A stretch of 64,000 nt of DNA from Odobenus rosmarus divergens (lineage: Eukaryota > Chordata > Mammalia > Carnivora > Odobenidae), in contig NW_004451517.1 in assembly GCF_000321225.1 (NCBI RefSeq), positions 620,001 through 684,000 on the forward strand, read 5' to 3'. Every line of letters begins with the position of its first letter. Within the stretch, counting starts at the first letter, position 1. The notes beneath the pieces were generated by a model that saw nothing but the letters and a program-made list of their open reading frames with translations, had not been told where the DNA came from and made no database searches. The position numbers were made by a program, and so were the translations under genes. Positions 10,541-21,470 of this stretch are shown here, one piece after another.

Positions 10541-10854
10541 CTGTAAGGTGGGGTGGCTCAGAGCTCGGGGCCTGTGGGACCAACCCAGACAGTAGCAGTG
10601 AGCTCTCAGCAGATGGGGGCCCCTCCTGGGGCTGCCTTTGGGGCCCCATCTGCTATAGAGTCTCTTCTAGGCCCTTCCGTGAACGTGGTGATGGGCTAGC
10701 CCATGGTGATTGGTCGGCCAGCTGCAGCTCGCTGAGGGTGCCCGTGAAGCCCTCCCCAGTCCCGCCCGGGCCCTCATATCCAAGACTGCATTTCTGTAGG
10801 TGACTTCACAATGTAAAAATTGTATTCGTGTTTTTTTACTCAATTCTCATTTCA
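10541..10854. other. unassigned intronic stretch
   Basis: Nothing recognised in this GC-rich stretch. Confidence 0.5.
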
Positions 10855-10900
10855 GTTTTTTAAAGATGTATTTATTTTTTAAGATTTTATTTATTTATTT

Positions 10901-10947
<47 letters not shown>

Positions 10948-11320
10948 CACGAGTGCGGGAGGGGCAGAGGGAGAGGGAGAAGCAGACTCCCCGCCGAGCA
11001 GGGAGCCCAACACAGGGCTCCGTCCCAGGACCTGGAGATCATGACCTGAGCCAAAGGCAGACACTTAACCGACTGAGCCACCCAGGTACCCCCAAAGATC
11101 TATTTTTTTTATTTGAGAGAGAGGGAGAGAGAGCGAGAGAGCGCACATGCGTGCACATGAGTGGGGGGAGGGGCAGAAGGAGAGGGAGAGAGAGAATCCT
11201 CAAGCCGACTCCCCAATGAGTGCAAAGCCTGATGCAGGGCTCAACCCCGTGACCCCAAGATCGTGACCTGAGCCGAAACTAAAGCCCGACGCTCAACCAC
11301 TGAACCACCCAGGTGCCCCC
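10855..11320 (-). mobile_element. Can-SINE interrupted by a second Can-SINE
   Basis: The T-rich (tail) side starts near 10855; the body and head resume at 11094 and end with ACCACCCAGGTGCCCCC at 11320. The flanks CATTTCAG (about 10848) and CATTACAG (11323) look like its decayed target duplication. A younger copy at 10875-11093 sits in its tail. Confidence 0.85.
10875..11093 (-). mobile_element. nested Can-SINE, minus strand
   Basis: A complete minus-strand copy contains a long (GA)n expansion near 10908-10943 and ends with GAGCCACCCAGGTACCCCC. It is flanked by AAAGATGTATTT on the left and AAAGATCTATTT on the right, the duplicated target inside the older SINE's tail. Confidence 0.92.
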
Positions 11321-11879
11321 ACCATTACAGATTTTGACAAGAGGCCTGGGCATTTGAAAAAAAGTGTGATGCTGTAGTCCCCCTTTCCGCGGGGGCTAGA
11401 CTGAAGGCAGCGGGTTGGACAGAAGTTGAGCAGAGTGAAAATCACCCTTGAAATCCCTTAAGAAGCCACATGGGAAATAGACACATTCTGTCTCTGTGTG
11501 CGAAGACCCGGAGCCGGTTTTCCTTCAGTGGTGGGGCACGTTGCTGCTGCTTCCATGGCACATGAGGTGCGATGCTTGGTTGAGGTTCAGGGCCCATAGT
11601 GGACCCAAGCGCTTATCTTTAACCATTAGCACCACCCTCAAGGACAGCAGATGCTGCGAGGTATATGCCTCCCAAAGCCTGCTCCCTGCTTCAGTGGAGA
11701 GAGAAACGATGTCTCATTTAGGACTTGTTCTAAGTCACAGAACATCTGCCTTTGCTACCAGTGGCTTCAGCATTAAAAACATGTCATTATCTCCCATAAC
11801 AGCAAGAATTCAGGGAGGTGATTGCAAGTTTGGGGTAGCAGCTCAGTGATATCATTCAGGTATATGTGAAATTTATTCT
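11321..11879. other. unassigned intronic stretch
   Basis: No repeat family or gene recognised. Confidence 0.5.
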
Positions 11880-12140
11880 TTACCATCACCATCCTCAGAT
11901 TCCTCATGCCTGTTACCTCATGGTTACAAGATGGCTGCTACAGCCCCAGACATCACATCCTCACACAATCTCATGTTCAAGGCAGGAGAAGGGGGGTGGG
12001 TTCAAAGAGCTCTCCTTGCTTGCCTAGCTCTTCATTTCCTAGAAGTCTCTAGAAAACTTCTCCTTATGTCCCATGAGCCCAGCTGGTTCATAAGGCCAGC
12101 ACTTGCTGCAAGGGAGGATGAGAAGGTATGAAACTGGTCT
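11880..12140. repeat. ancient interspersed repeat fragment (family not named)
   Basis: The series GTTACAAGATGGCTGCTACA, 'catcacatcctcacacaatc', 'ttcctagaagtctctagaaaact' and CCATGAGCCCAGCTGGTTCA matches the layout of a common old mammalian repeat that I remember but cannot name. Related pieces may lie at 4640, 12960 and 21735. Confidence 0.45.
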
Positions 12141-12959
12141 CTGGCCAACACAGTGGGAGGTGGGTAAGGGAAAAGTGGATTGGAAGAGGTTGTTGGGTAG
12201 CCACATTCAATTTATTTAAATTGTTTCTCTTTGTTGTTGTTGCCTATGTGCTATATAGTTGGATTTACATAAGTTATTTGCACATGTGATTTTGCTCCTC
12301 TGAATGATAGATAGAGGCCCTAAGCTAGTTTCTGGTCTCCAAATAACAGTTTGGCACTTGAACATAAGTGGAAGATTGGTGGCGTGCTGACATGAGTTCA
12401 GACCCTCTGCAACCCACAGAGAAAATTGAGCTTCTCTTTAAACTCAAACCTGTAAGTCAGTACAACTTTAGTCCTCATAGGACTCTAGCCAACAGCCAAT
12501 TGTTTGCGGAAAACAAACTTTATTTTATCAGCTAAACCCTCCTGATCTCTTCAGACAAGGGGCCAAAGTATTTGAAAAGACCCGAGAAGGTCAGGAGTCA
12601 TTGTAACCTGGGAGGAAGCGGAGGCCGGGCTGGGGCTTGATCTGAGTTGTGCTTGTGGGACAGGAAGCTCATGTTTCCCTCTGGGTAGGGGATGAATAGA
12701 TCAAGATACTCAAGGCATCATAAGAATCCGTGTCACATTGTTTGCTAGCCAAGGGTGGAGAGCTGCTTGGAGGGAAGGCCTGCCTGTCTTGGTGGAACCT
12801 TGCGTGTACACTGAGAGCCTGAAACAACTTTTTCCAGGAGGTGGGCTCTGGGCACCTGGGTTATTGCTGCTGGTTTGCAAGAGAGTAAGGCGCGAAGGTC
12901 TGAGTGTATCCTTAGGTTCACCGGTTAGAATTGATCAGAGGAAAAGGAGGTAGAAGGTA
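12141..12959. other. unassigned intronic stretch
   Basis: No recognisable repeat or gene. The stretch is AT-rich around 12190-12300. Confidence 0.5.
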
Positions 12960-13330
12960 TTTTCAGGGATTATTTTTGGGCAATGTGTGTTTGGTGTCAA
13001 CAAAAGTACATGTAACAGAATTCTTCGGTTGCGGGCAAAATAAATCTACTCAAACTAGCTTAAGTGGGAAAAAAAAAAAAAAAAAAGGAAATCAGTGCAT
13101 CTCCAAGCCTGAGGAAAGGACACACCGGCAACTTGCAGGTCCGTGGAGAATCCAAGTATTATTCTCTCCGTGTCCCTCATCTGTCACTGAACAGCTCCTC
13201 CTGCCTCTCTGCCTCACTGGGTTCATCTGCTCCCCTGCTGATTGGGAGAAAGAAGGCCACCCACAGCAACTTGTAATTACAACTATTTGGCTAGCCACAT
13301 ACTTGCTTTCCCAACTTCCCTAGCAGGTTG
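12960..13330. repeat. ancient interspersed repeat fragment
   Basis: It has the same kind of layout as at 21735: 'ggttgcgggcaaaataaatc', CTCAAACTAGCTTAAGTGGG, then an 18-A run, a section with 'cacaccggcaacttgcagg', and a CT-rich half ending near 13320. The family is uncertain. Confidence 0.45.
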
Positions 13331-13854
13331 GAATGGCCACAGGATGCTGTCCTAACCAGTGAGACACAAGAAGAAATTTGCTAGGGGAGGAATGGGATAG
13401 GAGGTGGTTCTGAAAAATATTTTGCTTCCAGCTGAGTGACAGCTGAGCAAACAGAACTCTCTGTACTCTTCTTCTTATTCTTTTTTTTTTCTGCCTTTAA
13501 TGTGGTTCTGTGAAGACGTGATGTTTGGAGTCATGGCAGCCATCTTGTGATCATGAGGCAACAGGCCTAAAGATTAAATATCAATGGCAGAGCAAAGAGA
13601 CAGAAGAAACGGGTTTTTGATGACACGATTGACTTATTGGACCCAACTAAAATTTCTGGGGAGAGACTCTTTGGCACCTTGAATCACATGTTCATGCATG
13701 CATCAGTTGAATCTAGAAGGTGGATCATGCTACATAAATAAGGTTGCTGGGAGTCAGGTTCTGGTCCCTTGTGGCTAGGTGGCCGGGGTGGGGGGTGGGT
13801 TGTGGATGTAGCAACTATTCAGTTAGAGCTGTGTTAACCATCATGATAATAATC
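13331..13854. other. unassigned, possibly old LTR-like
   Basis: The segment from 13316 to 13620 (CTTCCCTAGCAGGTTGGAAT, 'ggcagccatcttgtgatcat', 'agcaaagagacagaagaaac') resembles a common old repeat, but I cannot assign it. The rest shows nothing. Confidence 0.4.
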
Positions 13855-14095
13855 TAAGGAGGTAACATTTGTCAGGGGCTCACTATGTGCCAAGCAGCCT
13901 TCATTCTCTTTACCTAAATTAACTTAATGAATTTTCATGACAGACATTTCAGGTGGGGGCCATTCTTATCCTCCCTATTTTATAGACCAGAAAACTGAGA
14001 ACAGAGAAGCAAGTAGCTGGCCCAGGGTACACAGCCAGGAAGCAAATTTGAATTTGGAGGTCCACTTCCTGAGCCCTGCCTCTTAAACTTGATCC
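13855..14095 (-). mobile_element. MIR relic, minus strand
   Basis: Long reverse-complement MIR: CTCACTATGTGCCAAGCAGC, 'ttatcctccctattttatag', AAAACTGAGAACAGAGAAGC, 'ccagggtacacagccagg'. Confidence 0.85.
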
Positions 14096-14170
14096 TGAAG
14101 TGCTCCTCAGGCTCAAAAAATGGGTGTGGAGCAGGTTAGTAAACAGCCTTGCTAATGGGCAGATCATATT

Positions 14171-14387
14171 TTTTTTTTTAGAGCTTTTTTTTTTTTTTTA
14201 AGATTTTATTTATTTATTTGACAGAGAGAGACATAGCGAGAGCAGGAACACAAGCAGGGGGAGTGGGAGAGGGAGAAGCAGGCTTCCTGCAGAGCAGGGA
14301 GCCTGATGTGGGACTCGATCCCAGGACCCCGGGATCATGACCTGAGCCGAAGGCAGACGCTTAACGACTGAGCCACCCAGGCGCCCC
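14171..14387 (-). mobile_element. Can-SINE, minus strand, full length
   Basis: A complete copy ends with GAGCCACCCAGGCGCCCC. A 14-bp target duplication (GGGCAGATCATATT) is exact at 14157-14170 and 14388-14401. This is one of the youngest-looking insertions in the window. Confidence 0.96.
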
Positions 14388-14569
14388 GGGCAGATCATAT
14401 TTGAGGGCAGGAGGAGGCCACATAACTCTGCTTTAGGCATCATCCCCCATTTCTTTGATGATCAGTGTTTCTGAAACCAAAATGTCTTAAAATTGATAAA
14501 GGTGCCTTTCCCCCAAGAGCTGCCATGACATTGATCACACCTCTTACAATAGAGGAGATATGGTGACAA

Positions 14570-14810
14570 ATACTTCTTATGTTGAACTGAAGGTGGATAA
14601 ATCCAGCCCACATTTACTACGAACACTGTTTATTGACGGTTTTGTAAATGGGTACAGAACGGCGCACGAATCAAGAAACAGAACATGATCGGCTCCCAGA
14701 ATCCCTTGGCACTCTTCCCAAAGGGTGACCGCTGTCTTAATGGCATAGATTAGTCTCACCTGTTTTTAAATTTTATCTAAATTTAATTGTACAGGAATTC
14801 TCTTAAATCA
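14570..14810 (-). mobile_element. probable L1 relic, minus strand
   Basis: Phrases typical of an antisense old L1 occur: AATCAAGAAACAGAACATGA, 'cccagaatcccttggca', 'gattagtctcacctgttttt'. It is strongly diverged, and the call rests on these short matches. Confidence 0.4.
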
Positions 14811-15061
14811 CTACTAATCATTTCCAATGATTTGTAAGATGACCCCATTTAGAACTGTTAAGCGTGAGCTGGAGACTCACTTTACAACTCATTGGCATCC
14901 CTGCTGATTACATGCCACAGATTTCCAAGCCATTCTTTGGTTTGATGGTGGGTTCTCCTTCCCTTACCAGCAACATGTTCAAAGGACAACAGTGCGGTTT
15001 TGAGGATGTTTTGGTAGTTATCTTGGGAATCCAAGTTCAGCTTGTTGAAAATATGAATATC

Positions 15062-15181
15062 GGGGTGCCTGCCTGGCTTAGCCGGTGGAGCCTGGGACTC
15101 TTGGTCTCGGAGTCACGAGTTTGAGCCCCTCGTTGGGTATAGGGATTGCTTAAAAATAAATAAACGTAAAAAAAAAAGAAC
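15062..15181 (+). mobile_element. short older-type Can-SINE, plus strand
   Basis: A compact tRNA-Lys-like SINE: 'gcctggcttagccggtggag', GGGACTCTTGGTCTCGGAGT, 'gagtttgagcccctcgttgg', GGTATAGGGATTGCTTAAAA. The 17-bp target duplication TTGAAAATATGAATATC (15045-15061) and its one-mismatch copy (15182-15198) flank it. Confidence 0.92.
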
Positions 15182-15198
15182 TTGAAAATGTGAATATC

Positions 15199-15719
15199 AA
15201 ATGGATCAGGCTCTTGAGGATTGCTGTTTTCCAGCAAACCTCCCCTGCCAGCCCCTGGGGACAGGCTTCGCACACCTCCACACCATCCTGTGTGCAGAAG
15301 GAGTGCAGATGGTTCTGTGGTGTTTTGGTCCGAGTACAGGATTTGGAGAAACTCTTATTTTGAAAGGGAGATGGGAGCCCAGCATGAAGGAAACGCAGAA
15401 CAATCTCTTCCTTAGCTGCACCTGCATGGCCAGGGCCTAATGAGTTTGGGTTGATGGAACCCAGACCTCAGGAAGGATTATAAATTCTCATTTGATTTGA
15501 TTTGCTTCTAAAATACCTTAAACCAGCTGTGCCTGCCCAGCTGACCCAGGAGTCTGGCTGCTCTGGGGGAAGGTCTGGAGAGGCACCCTCCTGTCCCGCA
15601 GCAGCTCCTCTCCCCACCGCCAGCTGCTCCTGGGGTCTGCTCTGGGTAGGGTACACGTGTGTCTCCCCCCCGCCCCCCGCCATGCCCCGTGATTGCTAGC
15701 CTCTGTGTCCTCGAATTCT
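15199..15719. other. unassigned intronic stretch
   Basis: GC-rich, with no recognised repeat or gene. A C-rich run with CCCCCCGCCCCCCGCC lies near 15665. Confidence 0.5.
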
Positions 15720-15860
15720 CAGAAAGCCCCATAACTGGAGGCCCCTTCACATTTCCATTTTATGGAGGGGGGACACTAAGCCTTCCAGAGATGGGTTAAC
15801 TTGTCCTAAGTCCCTGCTGGCGATCGGCAGAGCCTGTGTTCCAACCCAGGCCATCAGGCC
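15720..15860 (-). mobile_element. MIR relic, minus strand
   Basis: Reverse MIR: TTTCCATTTTATGGAGGGGG, 'gggttaacttgtcctaagtc', 'tgtgttccaacccaggcc'. Confidence 0.65.
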
Positions 15861-16089
15861 CCATGGCCCACTCGAGCCCCACCTTTCTACTGCTTCTTGA
15901 GCTGAGTGAGGGAAGGGCTCCTGTGGGGGTAGTTTCTGGAGACTCTTCACTAAGATACTTGAGACTCTGCCAAGTGCCAGGCAAGTGGGTACAGCAGATG
16001 GAACAGTGGAGAACAACAAAGTAGTGACAGCTAACATCGTTCAGGACCTCCCTGTGTGCTGGCACGCCACAGACAGCCTCTATGGGAGG

Positions 16090-16255
16090 GGTTCTCAAAG
16101 TGGGGTCCCCGGACTCTCAGCATCTCCTGAGAATGTGTTAGAAATGCCGGTCCTTAGGCTCCACCCCAGAACCCCTGAATTAAAAATGCTGGGAGTCAGC
16201 CCAGTGGTCTCGTGTTAACGAGCTCCCAAATGATTCTGGAGCACGCCGGAGTGTG
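16090..16255 (+). mobile_element. hAT-type miniature transposon (MER5A-like)
   Basis: MER5A-like order: GGTTCTCAAAGTGGGGTCCC, 'tcagcatctcctgagaatg', AGAAATGCCGGTCCTTAGGC, 'tccaccccagaacccctgaa'. Confidence 0.75.
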
Positions 16256-16259
16256 CGAA

Positions 16260-16400
16260 TCCCCGGTCTGTTTTAATCCAACAACAGCCCAATGAAGTAA
16301 GTATTCTCATCCTCCCGTCTTACAGATGAGAAGTAACTCGCTAAGCCCCCAGTGGGCCGCGGAGCGGGGACTCACACCCCGGCCTCGCTCCACGGTTGAA
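16260..16400 (-). mobile_element. MIR relic, minus strand
   Basis: Reverse MIR core: 'agtattctcatcctcccgtc', TTACAGATGAGAAGTAACTC, 'cggggactcacaccccgg'. Confidence 0.6.
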
Positions 16401-17044
16401 ACCTGCTTTGTTCTGTGCCCTTGCTCAGTTTGTGTACTCTTGGGGTTAAAATCTAGAAGAGAAGACAGGTCATAGACAGGTCAGCAGACCAATCAATACA
16501 GTAATCAGAACAGTTAAGTTCTAGGAGGGAAACAATGGGCTAGTGAGGAGGGGACGTTAAGGGATGGTGGCTCTGTCGGGCTGTGACTGTCAGGTTGAGC
16601 CCAGCTCAGCAAGAGGGAAGGGGCTACGGTGCCCAGCTGGAGCAGAGCCCCGGCCCCGTGTTCCTGAACTTGGTGTGTCTGATGATTATCCAGTGCGCGA
16701 TGTCACTCACCAAGTGACAGGTTCCCGGTGGTCCTGTGACCAGAGCAGGGGGTCGTCATGCCTGTTTACAGACAGAACCGAGAGCCGCGGAGCCATCAGC
16801 TTCCATCCCAGGCCTCACACACAGCTCCAGGATTAAATTCTCCCTGCTTCCGTGGCATTTCTCACAATGGGGATGTCTTTGCCGGGGGGGACCCTCCCCT
16901 TGTACCTCTGAGAACGTGTATTCAGACCCTGGTTTGCAGTAAGTTCTCCCTATCATTGTATTGCTCTAAGAAGCCAGCACACTGATACTACAGAGCATTG
17001 CTCTAAGTTCTGAAAGAACTTTCTGCCATGATGGACAGGTTCTG
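16401..17044. other. unassigned intronic stretch
   Basis: No repeat or gene recognised. Confidence 0.5.
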
Positions 17045-17225
17045 TATCTGTGCTTTCCAATGCAGGAACACTAGCTTCACGTGGCCATTTAGATTCAGAT
17101 TAATCACACCAGAATAAATGTAAACGTTCACTTCCCAGCCACACCAGCCACGTCCCAAGTGCTTAGTAGACATATGTGGTTCGTGGCTGTCATACCAGAA
17201 GCACAGATATAGAATCCAGGTTTGG
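17045..17225. mobile_element. hAT-type miniature transposon relic
   Basis: The ends TGCTTTCCAATGCAGGAACA and AAGCACAGATATAGAATCC and the inner 'tagcttcacgtggccattt' / 'agtgcttagtagacatatgt' match a common miniature hAT family whose ends derive from 'gctgtccaatagaa'. It is diverged. Confidence 0.6.
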
Positions 17226-17289
17226 AGGTATCAGGCTGAACCATCGATAGGTCAAAACGGGTAGAATGTTGGCGACTTTCTATGGTACA

Positions 17290-17422
17290 ACCTAATAGAA
17301 GCACAGGGAGTGGGCAAGACCAATTAAACCGATCCCTTTGTTACAGAGGGAAGAACTGAGGCCTAGTGAACCTGGGGCCCCACCTCCCTCACTGAGAGCC
17401 CAGATGGGGCCAAAACCCAGGT
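17290..17422 (-). mobile_element. MIR-like relic, minus strand
   Basis: 'ccctttgttacagagggaag', AACTGAGGCCTAGTGAACCT and 'caaaacccaggttcccag' give the reverse MIR pattern in shortened form. Confidence 0.5.
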
Positions 17423-17433
17423 TCCCAGACTCT

Positions 17434-17626
17434 GTCTCTCTTTTTTTAAAGATTTTATTTATTTATTTGACAGAGAGAGACACAGCGAGAGAAGGAACCC
17501 AAGCAGGGGGAGTGGGAGAGGGAGAAGCAGGCTTCCCATGGAGCAGGGAGCCCGATGCAGGGCTCAATCCCAGGACCCTGGGACCATGAAGGCAGATGCC
17601 CAACGACTGAGCCACCCAGGCGCCCC
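17434..17626 (-). mobile_element. Can-SINE, minus strand
   Basis: Starts in a T-rich tail and ends GAGCCACCCAGGCGCCCC. The 11-bp target duplication TCCCAGACTCT is exact at 17423-17433 and 17627-17637. Confidence 0.95.
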
Positions 17627-17659
17627 TCCCAGACTCTCTTGAGGTTTGTCCGTCTGTTC

Positions 17660-17905
17660 GCTCAGGGATTCTCAGCTTGGCATGATTGACAGCTGGAGCT
17701 GGACCATTCCCTGCGGGAGGGGGGCTGTCCTGTGCTTTGCAGGATGTTTAGCAATGTCCCCGGCCTCCACCCACTAGACGCCAGTAGCACACACCCCCTA
17801 AGTTGCGGCAAACAAAAATGAATCCAGGCATTGCCCAATATCCCTTGGTGGGGTTGTTGGGGGAAGGACAAAATCACCCTTGGTTGAGAATTACTAGTTG
17901 AGCTG
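17660..17905 (-). mobile_element. hAT-type miniature transposon (MER20-like)
   Basis: Near-complete minus-strand copy: GGGATTCTCAGCTTGGCATG, 'ctgtgctttgcaggatgttt', CCTCCACCCACTAGACGCCA, 'caccctTGGTTGAGAATTAC'. Confidence 0.8.
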
Positions 17906-18210
17906 AAAATAGTAGCTAGTTTCCATTCTTTTCCCTCATTTGCAGCTGGCCGGGGATGGCATTGGGAGCCAGGGATCCCTGGGGGCTGGGTCCCTCCCTG
18001 CACGGAGATGGGGCGCCCATGGATGAGGGATGGCTGCCCTCGGCTGATGGCAGAGAGATCGACATATGCTTACAGCCCATTTTTCTTTTCAGCTCTACCA
18101 GCGTCTGGGTCTCTTTAGGCAAACAACTGGCTTCAGCCCTAGAGATAATTAAACCCATCTTTTTTCCCTCTCTCCGCCCCATCCCCTAAACCCTTTGGTC
18201 CATTCAATTC

Positions 18211-18226
18211 ACAATGATAACATTGT
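18211..18226. promoter_or_regulatory. SOX-type inverted motif pair
   Basis: ACAATG and CATTGT face each other around ATAA, making a perfect 6+6 palindrome with a 4-base spacer. Inverted ACAAT/ATTGT pairs are the known dimer target shape of SOX8/9/10, although the usual gap between cores is slightly shorter. The flanks (about 18150-18270) are repeat-free and hold CpGs (CGAGCAATACCGCGCAC). Function is inferred. Confidence 0.4.
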
Positions 18227-18270
18227 TCGAGCAATACCGCGCACATGTTGACACTGAAGTGTTTAATCTT

Positions 18271-18857
18271 GCGGTACAGCAATTCCCCTGCCCCACCCCC
18301 ACCCCACATCTGTGCCTCGGCACTGATGACAAATGCCTGGCCTGCCCAGCGGCCTGGCCTCCGCGCCTGCGTCTCTGGGCATCTAACAAGGAGGCAGTGT
18401 CTCCGAAGACCCTCTCGGAGCGCCCGGCGCTGGGACTCCAGGTGGTCTTGTTGGCAGCCCAAGTATTTGGTGGAAAGTTCGAGAGTTGAAGCAGCAGTCC
18501 AGGGGCAGGGAGACAATGCTGCTTGTGTGCCCTCCACCAGACAGGGCCCTGCCCCCCACCCCGACGTGGGGGGCTAGGGAGGGAGGATGGGGAGACAGGT
18601 TAATGCTATGCCATCTTCAAGCTGTCACCCTCTTTCCAGGGCGACTCTGGCCTTGGGCATAGAGCAAAACTTGCAAAGCAAAGGGGGACCTGAGTCGAAT
18701 ACAGTCTTTGCTCTCTCAGTGCAGCTTTTAAGGAGATTACTGTTGCGTTCACATGTGTGCTAAGAGCTTGCGATACTCTAGAGTTGTCCTTATTTGATTA
18801 TCTCCATGGCTATGAAGTCGGCGGTGGTGTCCAGTGTCAGGGAAAGAGTCAGCGTGG
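18271..18857. other. unassigned intronic stretch
   Basis: GC-rich and moderately CpG-rich around 18310-18480, with no repeat or gene recognised. Confidence 0.5.
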
Positions 18858-19070
18858 CCGAGTGGTGAAGATCGTGTGGGTATTCAGGCCAGCCGGGTGG
18901 CCATGGGGAAGTGACTTTGCGTCTCTGAGCCTCAGTGTCTCCATCTGTAAAAAGGACACGATTCACGTGCCTGCCTCTGAGTAGGATTTTTATAAGGATT
19001 CAGTGAGATGTTGTGTGTGACACGTGATGAGACGTCCAGGACAGTGGGAGGGCCTTTATAATCGTGACTG
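18858..19070 (+). mobile_element. MIR relic
   Basis: MIR order: 'gagtggtgaagatcgtgtgg', GGGAAGTGACTTTGCGTCTC, 'tgagcctcagtgtctccatc', TGTAAAAAGGACACG, 'ataaggattcagtgagatg'. Confidence 0.85.
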
Positions 19071-19085
19071 TCCCCCTCACCCCCA

Positions 19086-19808
19086 TTTGGGTGGCTACTC
19101 TCAAAACAAAACCAAACATCAGAAAATAACAAGTCAACTCTTGCTGGTGAGGATGTGGAGAAATTGGAGCCCTTGTGTACTGTTGGGAGGGCTGTAAAAT
19201 GGTGCAGCCTCTGTGGAAAACAGAATGACATTTCCTCAACAAATTAAAAATAGAATTACCATATGGTTCAGCAATTCCACTTCTAGATACAGACCCAGAA
19301 AAATTGAAAGCAGGGCTTCAAGGAGATATTGGCCTCCCCATGTTCATAGGAGCATTATTTACAGTAACCAAAAGGTAGAAACAACCTGAGGTCCATCGAC
19401 AGATTAACAGATAAACAAAATGTGGTCCATACACACAATGGAATGCTATTCAGCCTTGAAAAGGGAGGGAATCCTGACACAAACTCCTGTATGGATGAAC
19501 CTGGAGGATGCGATGCTCAGTGAAATAAGCCAGATGCAGAAAGACCAGTACTGTAAGGTACTGCTCCTCCTCCGGTAGGAGGTCCCTAGAGGAGTTGAAT
19601 TCATAGAGACAGAAAATAGAATTGTGGGTGCCAGGGGCTGGGGGTGGAGAATGGGGGGCTTGTTTAACGTGTCTTTCAGTCTTGCAAGATTAGAAGAGTT
19701 CACCACACTGTGAATGTATTTAACATGACTGAACTACAAAAATGGTTAAGATGGTAAATCTTATGTATATTGTACTACAATTAAGAATCAAGTTGAAAAA
19801 ACAGTAGC
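19086..19808 (+). mobile_element. L1 3' segment (end of ORF2 plus 3'UTR)
   Basis: Classic ORF2-end sequence: 'gctggtgaggatgtggagaa', TTCAGCAATTCCACTTCTAG, 'ttacagtaaccaaaaggtag', CACAATGGAATGCTATTCAG, 'tgaaataagccagatgcag', then the 3'UTR and 'aaaatggttaagatggtaaa'. It is 5' truncated with frame-breaking decay and cannot encode a protein. Confidence 0.93.
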
Positions 19809-19852
19809 CATTAGCCAGCTCAGGGGTCAGGCAGGTGACAGAGCTGCAGTCT

Positions 19853-20044
19853 TTTTTTTTAAGATTTTATTTATTTATTTGCCAGAGAGAGAGAGGGCGC
19901 ACAAGCAGGGGGAACGGCAGGCAGAGGGAGAAGCAGGCCCCCTACTGAGCAAGGAGCCCGATGCGGGACTCAATCCCAGGACCCTAGGATCATGACCTGA
20001 GCTGAAGGCAGACACTTAGCCGACTGAGCCACCCAGGTGTCCCC
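19853..20044 (-). mobile_element. Can-SINE, minus strand
   Basis: Complete minus copy ending GACTGAGCCACCCAGGTGTC. The 13-bp target duplication AGAGCTGCAGTCT (19840-19852) is matched by a one-mismatch copy at 20045-20057. Confidence 0.95.
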
Positions 20045-20057
20045 AGAGCTGCAATCT

Positions 20058-20984
20058 GACTGGGCTTTTATCTGTCTTGTCCCACTGCATGTTGACGGAG
20101 GGCTCTCGCACCTTGCTGGGGTGGTCAAGAAGCGCTTGTTGAATGAGCACACGGGGGTGTGAGGACACACAGAGATATTTTCTTGGGAGCATGTATCATT
20201 TAGACTTTTATGTGATATTCCTTTCCTATGGGTTTAGGACAGTGTCCTCTCTTCTGTAACAGCTGTGCAGCAGAGTGTGTCAACGCTCATGTTCCCAAGA
20301 AAACATTTTCCTGTTAGAGTAGTTGGGTACGTATGGTCCATTTTCCAGAGCTCCCAATTTATGGAGTGCCTCTGGTGGCTTTTTCAAGCTCCTTCATCTC
20401 ACCATGTAAATCTTTGAACGAATGAAGAGCCATCACTGAGGTTCACATCCCTGAAGCTGCGGGGCCACCATAAATTGCCTTCCGACAGCTGCCTTGGTCA
20501 CAGTCAGCTCCAGTGAATTCTGGCATATGCCAGAACCTTCTGGATGAATTGCATCCCCCTAGGAAAGAAAGGAAGGCTGCACTGGAAGTTTTGGAGTTAA
20601 ATCCAGATGGGGGTAGGTTCTGGGACACGGGATCTTAAGCAGTCAAGGGTCCTTGAAAGCTCAGTTCTAGCTTCTGGTTATATTGTGGACTTTGGTTGGT
20701 TCTCTTGGTTCCCAGAGCCTCATCCTCATGAAAGAGGTTCATAACTGGGGGTCTTTGGACCAGTCTGTTTCCTCTCCCTCTTCTCTGGGGCTCGTGGACC
20801 TCCATCCTTCCTCAAGACTGCATTCAATATCTTTCCCATGAAGAACTTCCTCATACCTAAACAAATGCATTGGGGTCTACTAAAATAAATTAAAATGAAC
20901 TGTTCCTTTAGGGACTGTGTCTCCTTTGGCCCCATTCCCTGTTACCCCCAAATTCTTGACGTGGAAACAGTCAGATGCATACAC
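20058..20984. other. unassigned intronic stretch
   Basis: No repeat or gene recognised with confidence. Confidence 0.5.
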
Positions 20985-21470
20985 TAAAGATAAACACGCT
21001 CCTGCCCTCTGACCAGCAGTCCTGCTTCAAAGTGTTTACCCAATAGAAACGTGTTCACCAAAAGGCATGTACAAGGATGTTCCTCATAGCACAGTTTGTA
21101 ACTATCTGGAACTGGAAACTATCCGAAGGCCCATCAAATAAATAGACTGTGGCCAATTCCTGCAACAGGGTTCCATACAGTAGTGGAAATGAATGATCCA
21201 CCACTACACACAACCACAGGGATGCAGACACAGAAGGGTAAGCCTCCAGCAGCTGGACTGAGTCTGTGGTGCCAGGTGTTGGGATGGTGGTCACCTTTGG
21301 GGAGGAGGAGCTGGTGTTCAGGAGGGGCCCTGTGGCGACATCTTTGGTCTGAGGAATGAATGTACTATTTCCTGCTCTGGGTGTATTTGTGTTGAGAAAG
21401 TTAATCGAGCTTTGTGAACACTTACGATCTGTATGCTTTACTGTATGCATGTTATTTAAAGACCAGAAGG
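20985..21470 (+). mobile_element. L1 3' segment relic
   Basis: ORF2-tail and 3'UTR features: CTGACCAGCAGTCCTGCTTC, 'caaggatgttcctcatagca', 'caacagggttccatacagta', and 'gatctgtatgctttactgta' near the end. It is much more decayed than the copy at 19086. Confidence 0.75.

Noticed and set aside
19086..19808. Possible active LINE-1
   Set aside because: Only the 3' end is present, with frame-breaking decay; no promoter or full ORFs.
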